DNA from: Glycomyces niveus
GTDB lineage: Bacteria; Actinomycetota; Actinomycetes; Mycobacteriales; Micromonosporaceae
NCBI RefSeq assembly: GCF_017592475.1
Contig: NZ_JAGFNP010000014.1
Coordinates: 62,001-126,000, forward strand
Direction of reading: 5' to 3'
DNA: 64,000 nucleotides
In this document: positions 15,534 to 25,518 of the stretch, piece by piece
Position numbering within the stretch: the first letter of the stretch is position 1
Layout: every line of letters begins with the position of its first letter
Position numbers and translations under genes: made by a program
Notes under the pieces: generated by a model
What the model was told of the DNA's origin: nothing
The model's database searches: none
Seen by the model: only the letters and a program-made list of their open reading frames with translations

Positions 15534-16343
15534 CTAGGCCTTGTAGCCGAGCCCTGCCATCATGATCCGGTGGTACGGCTCGAGGTCCTCGGCGGCCGGG
15601 ACCTCGCGGTCGGGCTCGCCGGGGAACCAGCGCGGGACCCACTCCAGGCCCGGCTCCACGAGCGGCAGCCCCTGGAAGTGCTCGAGGATCTTCTCGGGCT
15701 TGCGGACCCAGCCGTTGCCGAGGGCTTCGAGACCGGCCTTCTCGATGGCCTTCTGCTGCGGTTCACCGGTGTCGGCGAAGTCGGTCATGAGCAGGTAGGA
15801 CCCGCTCGGGCACGCGTCGAGGAGGGCCCCCACCCATTCGCCGGGGTTCTCCTCGTCGTGGAAGTGCATGAACAGCCCCACCACCATGAGGCCGATCGGA
15901 CGCTCGAAGTCGATGACCTTCCTGACGTCCGGGTGGTTCAGGATGCTCTCGGGGTCGCGCAGGTCCGCGGTCACGATCGTCGTCGACTCGTTGTCGGCCA
16001 GCAGCGCCCGGCCGTGCGAGAGCACGATCGGGTCGTTGTCCACATAGCAGACCACCGCCTCCGGGTTGATCTCCTGGGCCACCTGGTGCGTGTTGCGCAT
16101 CGTCGGGAGCCCCGCACCGATGTCGAGGAACTGGTCGATGCCGTGCTTCGCCATGTAGGCGACGCCTTTTTCGAGGCCCAGGCGGTTGTCGATGGCAACC
16201 TCCTTGGAGTTGGGCACGTGCTTCATGTAGGCGGCCGCGCCCTCACGGTCGGCCGCGAAGTTGTCCTTGCCACCGAGGATCGCGTCGTAGACGCGGGCGA
16301 TGGTGGGCTTGGAGATGTCGAAATCGGGTACGTACTCTGCCAT
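15534..16343 (-). CDS. SAM-dependent methyltransferase, DUF574 family (copy 1)
   Basis: A 269-aa class I methyltransferase-like protein. It begins with the family hallmark ISKPTIARVYDAILGGKDNFAADRE, then QFLDIGAGLPTMRNTH (glycine-rich SAM loop), CYVDNDPIVLSHGRALL (acidic ribose-binding end of strand 2), IVTADLRDP, and GLMVVGLFMHF. Streptomycetes encode many DUF574 proteins, often near XRE/DUF397 genes; their substrates are unknown. It is the downstream member of a tandem pair, separated from copy 2 by a terminator and its own leader, so the two may be expressed independently. Confidence 0.9.
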   Translation of the reverse strand: MAEYVPDFDISKPTIARVYDAILGGKDNFAADREGAAAYMKHVPNSKEVAIDNRLGLEKGVAYMAKHGIDQFLDIGAGLPTMRNTHQVAQEINPEAVVCYVDNDPIVLSHGRALLADNESTTIVTADLRDPESILNHPDVRKVIDFERPIGLMVVGLFMHFHDEENPGEWVGALLDACPSGSYLLMTDFADTGEPQQKAIEKAGLEALGNGWVRKPEKILEHFQGLPLVEPGLEWVPRWFPGEPDREVPAAEDLEPYHRIMMAGLGYKA

Positions 16344-16373
16344 CGGTGCTGCCTCTTCGTCGAAGGAACCGTC
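16344..16373 (-). repeat. Duplicated 5' leader, copy 1 (copy 2 at 17250-17279)
   Basis: The 30 bases upstream of both methyltransferase start codons are nearly identical (one mismatch in the first 27) and contain the palindrome CTTCGTCGAAG. Outside the coding regions the spacers differ, which suggests selection or recent duplication of this leader. Confidence 0.75.
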
Positions 16374-16383
16374 GTTAAGGACA

Positions 16384-16412
16384 AAGGCGCGCGCCGGCCC
16401 GGCACGCGCCTT
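16384..16412 (-). terminator. Terminator of the second DUF574 methyltransferase
   Basis: Arms 16384-16391 and 16405-16412 pair over 8 bp and lead into a short T-rich stretch on the minus strand, between the tandem paralogues. Confidence 0.65.
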
Positions 16413-16427
16413 CGGTGGTCGTGGGGG

Positions 16428-17249
16428 TCAGGCCTTGTAGCCGATGCCGGCCATGATGATCCGCTGGTGCTCTTCCAGGTCCTCCACGGCCGGAACCTCG
16501 CGGTCGGGATCGCCGGGGAACCAGCGGGTCGGGTACTCGATGCCCGGGGGCACGAGCGGCAGGCCCTGGAAGTGCGCCTCGATCTGCTCGGGCGTGCGGA
16601 TCCAGCCGTTGCCGAGAGCCTGGATGCAGGACTTCTCCATCGCCTTCTGCTCCGGGTAGCCGGTGTCGGCGAAGTCGGTGATGTGCAGGTAGGACCCGCT
16701 CGGGCAGGCGTCGAGCAGCGTCTTGATCCAGCTGCCCGGGTCCTCGTCCGGGTGGAAGTGCATCATCAGGCCCACGACCATGAGGCCGACGGGGCGGGTG
16801 AAGTCGATGAACTTGTTGACGTCCGGGTGGTTCAGGATGCTCTGCGGGTCGCGCAGGTCCGCGGTCACGATCGTCGTCGTCTCGTTGTCGGCCAGCAGGG
16901 CCCGTCCGTGCGAGAGCACGATCGGGTCGTTGTCCACGTAGCAGACCTTGGCGTTGGGGTTGATCCGCTGCGCCACCTGGTGCGTGTTCTCCATCGTCGG
17001 CAGGCCCGCGCCGATGTCGAGGAACTGGTCGATCCCCTGCTTCGCGACGTACTCGACGCCCTTGGAGAGGCCGAGGCGGTTGTCCTGGCTCGCCTCCTTG
17101 ATCTTCGGGACGTGCTTGGCGATCATGGCGGCGCCTTCGCGGTCGACGGCGAAGTTGTCCTTGCCGCCGAGGGTCGCGTCGTAGACGCGGGCAATGGAGG
17201 GCCTGGAGATGTCGAAGTCGGGCACGTACTCTTCTGCGTTCTCTGCCAT
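16428..17249 (-). CDS. SAM-dependent methyltransferase, DUF574 family (copy 2)
   Basis: A 273-aa paralogue of the next gene, sharing every motif: ISRPSIARVYDATLGGKDNF, QFLDIGAGLPTMENTH, CYVDNDPIVLSHG, IVTADLRDP, GLMVVGLMMHF, and the ending GIGYKA. It has a four-residue insertion at the N-terminus (MAENAEEYVPDF). The ATG at 17249 was chosen because its upstream leader is nearly identical to that of copy 1, including a CTTCGTCGAAG palindrome. A tandem duplication including regulatory DNA is the simplest explanation. Confidence 0.9.
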   Translation of the reverse strand: MAENAEEYVPDFDISRPSIARVYDATLGGKDNFAVDREGAAMIAKHVPKIKEASQDNRLGLSKGVEYVAKQGIDQFLDIGAGLPTMENTHQVAQRINPNAKVCYVDNDPIVLSHGRALLADNETTTIVTADLRDPQSILNHPDVNKFIDFTRPVGLMVVGLMMHFHPDEDPGSWIKTLLDACPSGSYLHITDFADTGYPEQKAMEKSCIQALGNGWIRTPEQIEAHFQGLPLVPPGIEYPTRWFPGDPDREVPAVEDLEEHQRIIMAGIGYKA

Positions 17250-17429
17250 CGGTGCAGCCTCTTCGTCGAAGGAACGGTGAAAATATCCTACGACCTGAAT
17301 CACACTGCTACGCGCGGGGATCACCCCATCGGGACACAGTGCTCACATTCGTTTCAAACGAAACATGAAGCGCACCAACCACTCCAGCCGACAACGGTCC
17401 ACTGCGGCCGCTCGAACGCGAGGGAACGC

Positions 17430-17495
17430 CGAAGGGCCTGAGCACCGCGCCGAAGCTTGCGAGTCGCACAACGGCACAGGCGCTCAGGCCCTTCG
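17430..17495 (-). terminator. Long-loop inverted repeat downstream of LCP gene
   Basis: A 14-bp perfect stem (17430-17443 with 17482-17495) encloses a 38-nt loop and lies 10 nt after the leftward LCP stop. It is probably a terminator. Confidence 0.7.
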
Positions 17496-17505
17496 ATCGA
17501 AACGC

Positions 17506-18645
17506 TTATTCCTCTTCGTCCTCGGGGTGGGCTGCGATCCACTCCTCGACCTTGTCGTCCCGCACCGCCTCCCAGAGGCTCACGGCGTCGGGGTTGCTCG
17601 CGTCCGGGTTCTCGGGGTCGTCGGCGTAGATGACGACCGACTGGCCGCCCTGCGTGCCGGTGCCGAGGTTCGGCGTGGTCATGAACTGCAGGTCGTCGCT
17701 GCGCATGTTCATGAGGGTGATCCCGGTGGCGACCGCGTTGAACTCGGTGTCGACCTTCACCGCGTCCGAAGTGGAGTCGATGAAGGAGGTGAGCTTGTCC
17801 TCGTTCGTCAGCACGCCGGCGCTCAGCGCGGAGTCCATGATGGCCTTGATGAGGTCCTGCTGGTGGCGCATGCGGGCGAAGTCGCCCTCGAGGTACTGGT
17901 AGCGCTGGCGCACGTAGTCGAGGGCCTCGGTGCCGTTCATCTTGTTCGGCCCCTCCTCGAAGAACGTGTGCTCGCCGTGGATCGACTCGACCCCGGGCGG
18001 GTCGGTGATATAGCCGTCGGCATCGGCGGCCTGGACGTCCAGGGTCACGCCGCCGAGGGCGTCGACGACCGCCACGAGGCCGTTGAAGTCGATCTCGACG
18101 ATGTGGTCGATGCGCACGCCGGTGAGGTTCTCGATGGTGCGGACGGTGAGGTTCACGCCGCCCCACGCGTAGGCCGCGTTGAACTTGTCGAGGGTGTCGG
18201 AGACCGTCGCCTCGGGGTCCTCGGGGATGTAGACGTAGAGGTCGCGCGGGATCGAGATCCCGTAGGCGGCGCTGCCGTCCTCGTTGACGTGCATGAGGAT
18301 CGTCGTGTCCGAGCGGGCGTCGGCCTCGTCCTCGCCCTCGCGGTGGTCCGAACCGATCACGAGGAGGTTCATGGCCTCGTTGAGACGCTCGGGGCGGTCC
18401 TCCTCGGGGATCGCGTCGAGGTCGAACGCGCGGTCGAGGTCGGCGTTCGTGCTGTTCGCCGTGGACCACACGGCGAAGCCGCCGCCGGCCGCGGCGATGG
18501 AGGCCACCAGGCCGATCCCGGAGCCGATGAGGCCCCGGCGGGTGGGGCCGCCGGCCGCCGTCTGAGCGACCCGGGCTCCGCCGCCGCTGCCGCCCGCGGG
18601 CGGCACCGAGGCGCTGCCGCGGTAGTTGGAGCCATATTGCGTCAT
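17506..18645 (-). CDS. LytR-CpsA-Psr (LCP) family cell-wall attachment protein
   Basis: The 379-aa membrane-anchored LCP protein has a Gly-rich cytoplasmic tail (about 35 residues), one helix (about 39-61), then the extracytoplasmic LCP domain. Family landmarks are NLLVIGSDHR, ARSDTTILMHVN with the conserved Arg and Asp, SIPRDLYVYIP, KFNAAYAWGG, DHIVEIDFNGL, and LDYVRQRYQYLEGDFARMRHQQ. LCP enzymes transfer undecaprenyl-pyrophosphate-linked polymers to peptidoglycan. The gene lies next to exopolysaccharide genes, which suits that task. It lacks the extra cysteines of the three tandem LCP paralogues further along. Confidence 0.93.
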   Translation of the reverse strand: MTQYGSNYRGSASVPPAGGSGGGARVAQTAAGGPTRRGLIGSGIGLVASIAAAGGGFAVWSTANSTNADLDRAFDLDAIPEEDRPERLNEAMNLLVIGSDHREGEDEADARSDTTILMHVNEDGSAAYGISIPRDLYVYIPEDPEATVSDTLDKFNAAYAWGGVNLTVRTIENLTGVRIDHIVEIDFNGLVAVVDALGGVTLDVQAADADGYITDPPGVESIHGEHTFFEEGPNKMNGTEALDYVRQRYQYLEGDFARMRHQQDLIKAIMDSALSAGVLTNEDKLTSFIDSTSDAVKVDTEFNAVATGITLMNMRSDDLQFMTTPNLGTGTQGGQSVVIYADDPENPDASNPDAVSLWEAVRDDKVEEWIAAHPEDEEE

Positions 18646-18756
18646 GGCCCCAGCTTACGTGGTGGCCGCCAGGGACCTTGGACGCGCAAGCCCCGGTCGT
18701 GCCTCGGAATCCTCTGAGGTGACGGTGAGTCCGAACACCCCGAGGAGGCGGTGCGC

Positions 18757-18867
18757 GCTAGCGCAGTTCCGCCGCGCTCTACCGCTATCGCAACTCCGTC
18801 GCGCTCTACCGGCTATCGCAACTCCGTCGCGCTCTACCGCTATCGCAACTCCGTCGCGCTCTACCGG

Positions 18868-18881
<14 letters not shown>
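18757..18881. repeat. Tandem 27/28-bp repeats built on the 3' end of the adjacent gene
   Basis: Copies begin at about 18784, 18812, 18839 and 18867, with a degenerate copy from 18757. The unit is GCTATCGCAACTCCGTCGCG plus CTCTACC, with an extra G after alternate copies (28, 27, 28 nt). The copy at 18867 contains the true stop and last codons of the leftward decarboxylase-like gene; the others repeat that sequence beyond the stop. Confidence 0.9.
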
Positions 18882-19815
<934 letters not shown>

Positions 19816-19898
19816 CAATTTCCAAGATTATCAGGGTTGGCCTGGCGTTCACCTGGGCGCAAGCTGAGCGTTCCCTCAACGCACCCCGCTGTGCCGTG

Positions 19899-21470
19899 TC
19901 AGTACGCGCCCTTTCGGCGCAACACTACAGCGACGGTGCGGAACAGGATCTGAAGGTCAGTCGTGAGCGACCAGTTGTCGACGTAGTAGAGGTCGAGCCG
20001 GACCGCGTCGTCCCAGGACAGGTCGGAGCGGCCCGAGACCTGCCACAGGCCGGTGATGCCGGGGCGCACGAGCAGGCGGCGGCGCACGTCGCCGAGGAAG
20101 TCGCCGTTCTCGGCCGGGAGCGGGCGGGGGCCGACGAGGCTCATCTCGCCCCGGACCACGTTGACGAGCTGCGGGAACTCGTCGATGGAGGTCCGGCGCA
20201 GCCACTTGCCGACGTTCGTGATGCGCGGGTCGTCCTTCATCTTGAACAGGAGGCCGTCGGTCTCGTTGTGCATCATGAGCGCCGCCTGGCGCTCCTCCGC
20301 GTCGATGTACATGGTGCGGAACTTCCAGCAGCTGAAGGTCTCGCCGTCGCGGCCCACGCGGTTCTGGCGGAAGAACACGGGCCCGGGGCTGTCCGCCTTG
20401 ATGGCGATCGCCACGGCCAGGAACAGCGGCGAGAGCAGCACGAGGCCCAGCACCGAGGAGGAGATGTCGAGGACGTTCTTGATCAGCCAGCCGACGCCGG
20501 AGATCTTCGGCTCCTCGACGTGCAGCAGCGGCAGGCCCTCGACCGGGCGGATGTGCACGCGCGGGCCCGCGATGTCGGTGAGCTGGGGCGCGACCACCAG
20601 GTCGCGGCCGGTGCCCTCGAGCTGCCAGGCGAGGCGGCGCAGGTCGGAGGCGTCGGCCGAGGCCGAGCCGCACACGGCGAGGGTGTCCGCCTCGAGCTGT
20701 TCGGCGCAGGTGACGACGTCGGTCCCGGCGAAGACCGGGACCGGAGTGTCGAGGTTGCGGACCGAGGAGGCGCCCTCGGTCACGTATATGCCCACGGGGA
20801 CGAGCCCGGCCGCGGAGGCGCGGCGCACCGTCCGGTACACCTCCAGGGCCTCGGGGTAGGAGCCGATGAGCAGGACGCGCTGCACGCCGCGGCCGGTCGC
20901 GCGCATCCGGTGCAGGCCGTACCGGGCGCCGTAGCGGAACGCCGAGACGAGCACGGCCGCCGCGAGCAGGATGACCGCGACCGCGACACGCGAGACGTCG
21001 GCCTTGAAGGTGAGCGCGGCGAAGGAGACGAGGGCCAGCATGAACATGGAGGCGCGGATGACGCGCTTGAACTCCTCGTTGCCCATGCCGAAGTAGCGGC
21101 GGTCATAGGAGCCGGTGCCCCAGAGGGCCAGCAGCCACGCGAGGGGCAGCAGCAGCCAGACCGTCAGGTAGAAGAAGTGCAGCTGGTCGTCGGTGTCGAA
21201 ACCGGCTTTGGGCGAGCGCGTCAGGTTGACCGTGATGACGGTGGCGAGCACGGCGGCGAGCAGGTCCGCGCCCACAAGCGCGGCCTGGTAGTAGCGGTGC
21301 CAGTTGGAGGCGCGGACGAGGCGTCGCCAAGTGGAGCGGGTGACCCCGTTGGTGACGAGCTGCGGGTCACCGGAGTCGCGAGTTCTGGCCACCGGCGTCC
21401 CCGTCCGTCCGTACGGAGCACCCCCACTTCCGTGGAGATCCTTTGCTGGGCGTTCCAGGCTCGTAGCCAC
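19899..21470 (-). CDS. Exopolysaccharide polyprenyl glycosylphosphotransferase (WcaJ/WbaP type)
   Basis: The 523-aa membrane enzyme starts polysaccharide repeat synthesis by moving a sugar-1-phosphate from a nucleotide sugar to undecaprenyl phosphate. Four N-terminal helices lie between about residues 62 and 175, then comes a CoA-binding-like domain (VLLIGSYPEAL). A re-entrant helix at about 328-355 precedes the catalytic bacterial sugar transferase domain: KADSPGPVFFRQNRVGRDG, FSCWKFRTM, RRTSIDEFPQLVNVVRGEMSLVGPRP, RPGITGLWQVSGRS. GTG start at 21470. It is divergent from a GT4 glycosyltransferase. Confidence 0.95.
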   Translation of the reverse strand: MATSLERPAKDLHGSGGAPYGRTGTPVARTRDSGDPQLVTNGVTRSTWRRLVRASNWHRYYQAALVGADLLAAVLATVITVNLTRSPKAGFDTDDQLHFFYLTVWLLLPLAWLLALWGTGSYDRRYFGMGNEEFKRVIRASMFMLALVSFAALTFKADVSRVAVAVILLAAAVLVSAFRYGARYGLHRMRATGRGVQRVLLIGSYPEALEVYRTVRRASAAGLVPVGIYVTEGASSVRNLDTPVPVFAGTDVVTCAEQLEADTLAVCGSASADASDLRRLAWQLEGTGRDLVVAPQLTDIAGPRVHIRPVEGLPLLHVEEPKISGVGWLIKNVLDISSSVLGLVLLSPLFLAVAIAIKADSPGPVFFRQNRVGRDGETFSCWKFRTMYIDAEERQAALMMHNETDGLLFKMKDDPRITNVGKWLRRTSIDEFPQLVNVVRGEMSLVGPRPLPAENGDFLGDVRRRLLVRPGITGLWQVSGRSDLSWDDAVRLDLYYVDNWSLTTDLQILFRTVAVVLRRKGAY

Positions 21471-21658
21471 TGCACATCCCTGCGGTCGTCAGCTTACGGT
21501 GGAGGTGAGTGTCCGCGGGCGGAGATCTGCGCTGCGTCTCCAGTGACCGGGCGGCCCGCCGACACGGTACCCGACAACCTACACCTATTCGGCTGCTGAG
21601 GTATGTTCGGCCGAGCTGAAAGACGCCCGCGCCACCCCCGACCGCACGAAGGAAGCCT

Positions 21659-22819
21659 GTGAAGATCGTCATCGCCCACAACAGGTACTCCTCGGCGCAG
21701 CCGTCGGGCGAGAACACGATCGTGGACTACGAGATCGGGGCGCTGCGGGAGGCGGGCGTGGAGGTCGTGCCGTTCCTGCGCTCCTCAGATGAGATCGGTT
21801 CGCTTCCCGCGCATAAGAAAGCAGCACTCGTCGCCTCGCCGGTGCACGCGGCCGGGACGCAGCGCGAGCTCGCCGCGGTGCTCGAGCGCGAGCGCCCGGA
21901 CCTGCTGCACCTGCACAACCCGTACCCGCTCCTGTCCCCTTCGGTGGTCGGCACCGCCCACAAGCACGGGGTCAAGGTGGTGCAGACCATTCACAACTAC
22001 CGGCACGACTGCATGAACGGGCTCTACTTCAGGGACGGGCACGACTGCCGGGACTGCCACGGGAAGCGCTGGAACGGGCCGGGCGTCCTGCACGCCTGCT
22101 ACCGGGGCTCGCGCCCGCAGAGCGCCGTGATGGCCGTCGCCCTCGGCGTGCACCAGGGGACGTGGCGCGGCGTGGACCGCTTCATCGCGCTCACCGACGC
22201 CATGGCGGCGTACCTGCGGAGCATCGGCATCCGGGACGAGCAGATCCGCGTCAAGCCCAACGCCGTCGCCGACCCCGGCGAGGTGCCGCTCGGCACCGGG
22301 TTCCTGTTCGGGGCGCGGCTCGTGCCCGAGAAGGGCGTGGCGCTGCTGCTCGACGCGTGGCGGCGCGCGGACCTGCCGGGCCAGGTGCTGCGGATCGCCG
22401 GCGACGGGCCGCTGCGGTCCCTCGTGGAGGCGGCCGCGGCCGAGCGCGACGACATCGAATACCTCGGGCAGCTCGAGCCGGAGGCGCGGGACGCGGCCCT
22501 GGCGGCCTCCGCGGCCGTCGTCGTGCCCTCGATCTGGCAGGACATCCTGCCGACCACCGGCATCGAAGCGCTCGCGGCCGGGCGCGCGGTCGTGGCGACC
22601 CGCATGGGCGGCGCGCCGTTCATCGCCGGGGCCGACACTGACGCGCCGGCCGGCGTCGCTGTCGAAACGACGCCCGAAGCGCTCGCGCGCGGCCTCGAAG
22701 CCGTCGCGAAAGACCCGGCGTACGCCGGGAACGCGAGGGCGCGTTACGAGGCGGTGTTCGCGCCCGAGGTGACCCTGCGGCGGCAGATCGAGATCTACGA
22801 GGAGCTGGTCGCGGCCTAG
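21659..22819 (+). CDS. Glycosyltransferase family 4
   Basis: The 386-aa GT-B enzyme transfers a sugar from a nucleotide donor, probably onto the lipid-linked polysaccharide begun by the divergent transferase. The N-domain starts KIVIAHNRYSSAQPSGENTIV, has LLHLHNPYPLLSP and TIHNYRHDCMNGLYF, and a cysteine cluster (HDCRDCHGKRW, then HACYRG) common to exopolysaccharide GT4 proteins. The donor domain has FLFGARLVPEKGVALLL, GDGPLR, and the C-terminal Glu motif PSIWQDILPTTGIEALAAGR. The GTG start has a GAAGGAAG ribosome site. Its stop overlaps that of the facing phosphotransferase. Confidence 0.93.
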   Translation: MKIVIAHNRYSSAQPSGENTIVDYEIGALREAGVEVVPFLRSSDEIGSLPAHKKAALVASPVHAAGTQRELAAVLERERPDLLHLHNPYPLLSPSVVGTAHKHGVKVVQTIHNYRHDCMNGLYFRDGHDCRDCHGKRWNGPGVLHACYRGSRPQSAVMAVALGVHQGTWRGVDRFIALTDAMAAYLRSIGIRDEQIRVKPNAVADPGEVPLGTGFLFGARLVPEKGVALLLDAWRRADLPGQVLRIAGDGPLRSLVEAAAAERDDIEYLGQLEPEARDAALAASAAVVVPSIWQDILPTTGIEALAAGRAVVATRMGGAPFIAGADTDAPAGVAVETTPEALARGLEAVAKDPAYAGNARARYEAVFAPEVTLRRQIEIYEELVAA

Positions 22820-23517
22820 CGCAGCGACGCGCGGGCGTTGCTCGCGATGCTGGCCAGCAGGAACAGCGCGTTCACCGCGCCGAAGCCGAGCAGGACCACG
22901 GCCATGAGCTCGGGCCAGATGAGCGCGAGGGCGATCACGACGATGATGAAGCCGTAGTCGCGCACGAGCTTGATCAAGCGCACGTTGATGTTGGTGCTCT
23001 TGACCATCGAGACGCCGTCGTCCTCTTTGGCCATCACGGCCGTGACGAGGTTCGTCATCCACAGGGCCGCGAACGCCGCCCCGCACCACGCCGGGAGCTC
23101 GGGCGTGTAGGCGCTGGTGACGGCCACGACCACCGAGACGACCGAGGCCTGGATCGCGATGTCGCACAGGATGTCGACGCGCGCGCCCGCGTCGGAGCCG
23201 GTGCCGGTAACGCGCGCGAGCTGGCCGTCGGCGCAGTCGAGCATGTACGCGACCTGCCAGATCACGAGCGCGGCGATCGCGACGGGCCACCACGGCGCGC
23301 CGTCCCGCGCGGCCGGGAGGTAGGCGATGACGCCGGCGCTCGCGCCGACGCCGAGGAGCAGGTTCACGAAGGAGAGGTGGGTGGGCTTGAGGCCCATTCG
23401 CCATGCGGCGTAAGCGAAGTAGGCGGCGCCGCGCTGGTCGAGGAGGGTGGCGAGGCCGCCGCCGCGGTGGGCGGCGAGGAAGTCGGCGGGGCGGTGGGAC
23501 GGGCGCTGTTCGGACAC
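22816..23517 (-). CDS. CDP-alcohol phosphatidyltransferase family protein
   Basis: The 233-aa membrane enzyme has the full signature DG-x2-AR-x8-G-x3-D-x3-D as DGQLARVTGTGSDAGARVDILCD (about residues 97-118), preceded by a helix and followed by four more. Members join a CDP-activated alcohol to an acceptor such as an inositol phosphate, glycerol phosphate or polyol. In this polysaccharide context the acceptor may be a lipid or polymer precursor. It begins with GTG at 23517. It shares its terminal codon bases with the convergent GT4 gene, which leaves no room for a terminator. Confidence 0.9.
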   Translation of the reverse strand: MSEQRPSHRPADFLAAHRGGGLATLLDQRGAAYFAYAAWRMGLKPTHLSFVNLLLGVGASAGVIAYLPAARDGAPWWPVAIAALVIWQVAYMLDCADGQLARVTGTGSDAGARVDILCDIAIQASVVSVVVAVTSAYTPELPAWCGAAFAALWMTNLVTAVMAKEDDGVSMVKSTNINVRLIKLVRDYGFIIVVIALALIWPELMAVVLLGFGAVNALFLLASIASNARASLR

Positions 23518-23778
23518 GCGGGCATCCTATAGCGCGCACGTTGCGTCCCTGTCCGGCAGCGGAACGTGTCACGGACGACTCCGTTCATGAGCTGCTTTGA
23601 TACAGATAGTGAACTTCCGAAACCCGGTTGTGTCAAGATCCCGACACTACGACCCATCGCCGGTCCCTAATATGAGCGCGATCCACACCATTTGGGACGA
23701 AAGTTCTTCTCCCTTGGTAGCCAGCACATGACCGAAAGTCTTAAGGTTGATGGACCTTTCATTCCTGGGGAGGAAACT

Positions 23779-25275
23779 ATGGGGGACGAGGTGACCGGCA
23801 CTGCCCTGCGCCATTGGGACCACCCCGCGTACACGGCGCGACTCCAGGCGGGCCGCACGGCCCTCGCGCAGCTCCTTGCCGACCGGCGACTCGACCGGGA
23901 CCGGCCCATGACGGGCCTCGAACTGGAGCTCGACCTCGTCACGCCGACAGGGGATCCGGCGTTCGCGAACGACACGGTGCTGGAGCACCTGCACACCTCA
24001 GGCGAAGAGGACGCCCTCTACGGCGCTCAACACGAGTTGGGCGCCTTCAACATCGAGCTGAACCTGCCCCCGCGCCTGCTCGACGGGGCCGGGATCTCCT
24101 GGTACGAGAGCGATCTGACGGCGGTGCTGTCGGAGGTGCGGGAGGCCGGGGACAAGGCCGGAGTGCAGGTGTGTCCTATAGGGACGATGCCCACCCTGTT
24201 CACCGACCACATGAGCGTCGACGCCCTGTCGCGGACGCGGCGGTACCGGATCCTCAACGACGAGATCATGGCCCAGCGCGGCGAGCCCCTGCGGATCGAC
24301 ATCCAGGGGGCGGAGTCGGTGGACTTCACGTCCTCGTCGATCGCGCCGGAGGCGGCGAACACGTCCGTGCAGTTCCACCTGCAGGTCTCCCCCGAGGACT
24401 TCGCGCGGTACTGGAACGCCGCGCAGGCGATCGCGGGCGTGCAGGTGGCGATGGGTGCGAACTCGCCGTACCTGTTCGGGCGGCAGCTGTGGGCCGAGAC
24501 GCGGGTGATCCTGTTCGAGCAGGGCACCGACACGCGGCGGGCGAACCAGCGGGAGGCGGGCGCGAAGCCGCGGGCGTGGTTCGGGGAGCGGTGGATCGAC
24601 GGGGTGCTGGAGCTGTTCGACGAGAACTACCGGCATTTCGCGCCGCTTTTACCGCTGTGCGACGAGGAGGACCCCCTCGCGGTGACCGCGGCCGGCGGCG
24701 TCCCGTCGCTCCAGGAGCTGCGGTACCACAACGGGACCGTGTACCGGTGGAACCGGCCGGTGTACGACGTGCACTCGGGGCGCCCGCATGTGCGGGTGGA
24801 GAACCGGGTGGTCGCGGCGGGGCCGACGGCCGTGGACATCTGCGCGAACATGGCGCTGTTCTACGGCCTGGTCGGGTACTACGCGAACGCGCCGGTCCCG
24901 TTGAGCGAGCGGATGGACTTCGCGCAGGCCGCGGCGAACTTCCGTTCGGCGGCGCGGCACGGCATCCAGGCCGACCAGTGGTGGCCGGGCCGCGGGCTCG
25001 TGCCGGCGCGAGCGCTGGTCCTGGACGAGCTGCTGCCCGCGGCGGCCGAGGGGCTGGCGGCGATGGGCGTGGTCAGCCGCGACGTCAGCCGCTATCTCGG
25101 GGTGATCGAGGCCCGGTGCCGCCGGGGCGTGAACGGCGCGACCTGGCAGGTCGCGCGCGTGCAGGTGGCCGAGCACCGGCATCGGCTGGAACGGCGCGAC
25201 GCGCTGCGGGCCATGGTGCTCGACTACGCGGCCCGCTCGGCCGACGGCCGGCCGGTGCACGACTGGGAAGTGTGA
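23779..25275 (+). CDS. Glutamate-cysteine ligase family protein (GCS2-like)
   Basis: A 498-aa member of the carboxylate-amine ligase family related to plant/bacterial glutamate-cysteine ligases (GCS2). Visible signatures are TGLELELDLVTPTG near the start, QHELGAFNIELNLPPR, VCPIGTMPTL, SVQFHLQVSPEDFARYWNAAQ, ANSPYLFGR, and RPHVRVENRVVAAGPTAVD. Many actinomycetes use mycothiol yet keep such ligases, which make gamma-glutamyl compounds; the amine substrate is not clear. The ATG at 23779 has GGGGAGGA just upstream; longer in-frame starts at 23728 or 23692 lack one. It is divergent from the phosphotransferase gene. Confidence 0.88.
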   Translation: MGDEVTGTALRHWDHPAYTARLQAGRTALAQLLADRRLDRDRPMTGLELELDLVTPTGDPAFANDTVLEHLHTSGEEDALYGAQHELGAFNIELNLPPRLLDGAGISWYESDLTAVLSEVREAGDKAGVQVCPIGTMPTLFTDHMSVDALSRTRRYRILNDEIMAQRGEPLRIDIQGAESVDFTSSSIAPEAANTSVQFHLQVSPEDFARYWNAAQAIAGVQVAMGANSPYLFGRQLWAETRVILFEQGTDTRRANQREAGAKPRAWFGERWIDGVLELFDENYRHFAPLLPLCDEEDPLAVTAAGGVPSLQELRYHNGTVYRWNRPVYDVHSGRPHVRVENRVVAAGPTAVDICANMALFYGLVGYYANAPVPLSERMDFAQAAANFRSAARHGIQADQWWPGRGLVPARALVLDELLPAAAEGLAAMGVVSRDVSRYLGVIEARCRRGVNGATWQVARVQVAEHRHRLERRDALRAMVLDYAARSADGRPVHDWEV

Positions 25276-25302
25276 GCGATCGTTTGGAGTGACGAACGGC
25301 GG

Positions 25303-25328
25303 AGGCCGGGACCGTAAGGCCCCGGCCT
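25303..25328 (+). terminator. Terminator of the ligase-like gene
   Basis: Arms 25303-25310 and 25321-25328 pair over 8 bp, followed by TTGCT, 27 nt after the stop codon. The remaining ~190 bp up to 25519 holds no recognisable gene. Confidence 0.65.
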
Positions 25329-25518
25329 TTGCTGTGGAGTGGCGGGCGGCTGCGCCGCTGGCGCGGCGCGCCCGCGCGCGGGCGTAGGGCGTGGCCCTTC
25401 CCACCCGCATCCGCCTCCTACCAACCGAAGAAATGCGATCACTGTCCCATACAGGTCAGACATCGCCCTGAATGCGAGGAGGTGTCGCGAAGGAACGGCG
25501 GCCGGGGCTCCTCGGGGC

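Noticed and set aside
14523..17441. A 972-codon plus-strand open frame across the XRE gene and the methyltransferases
   Set aside because: It runs out of frame through the XRE gene and antisense to both DUF574 genes, with an Arg/Gly/Val-rich product. It is a composition artefact.
23692..23778. Longer N-terminus for the glutamate-cysteine-ligase-like protein
   Set aside because: The earlier TTG and ATG codons lack a ribosome site, whereas the ATG at 23779 has GGGGAGGA in ideal position.
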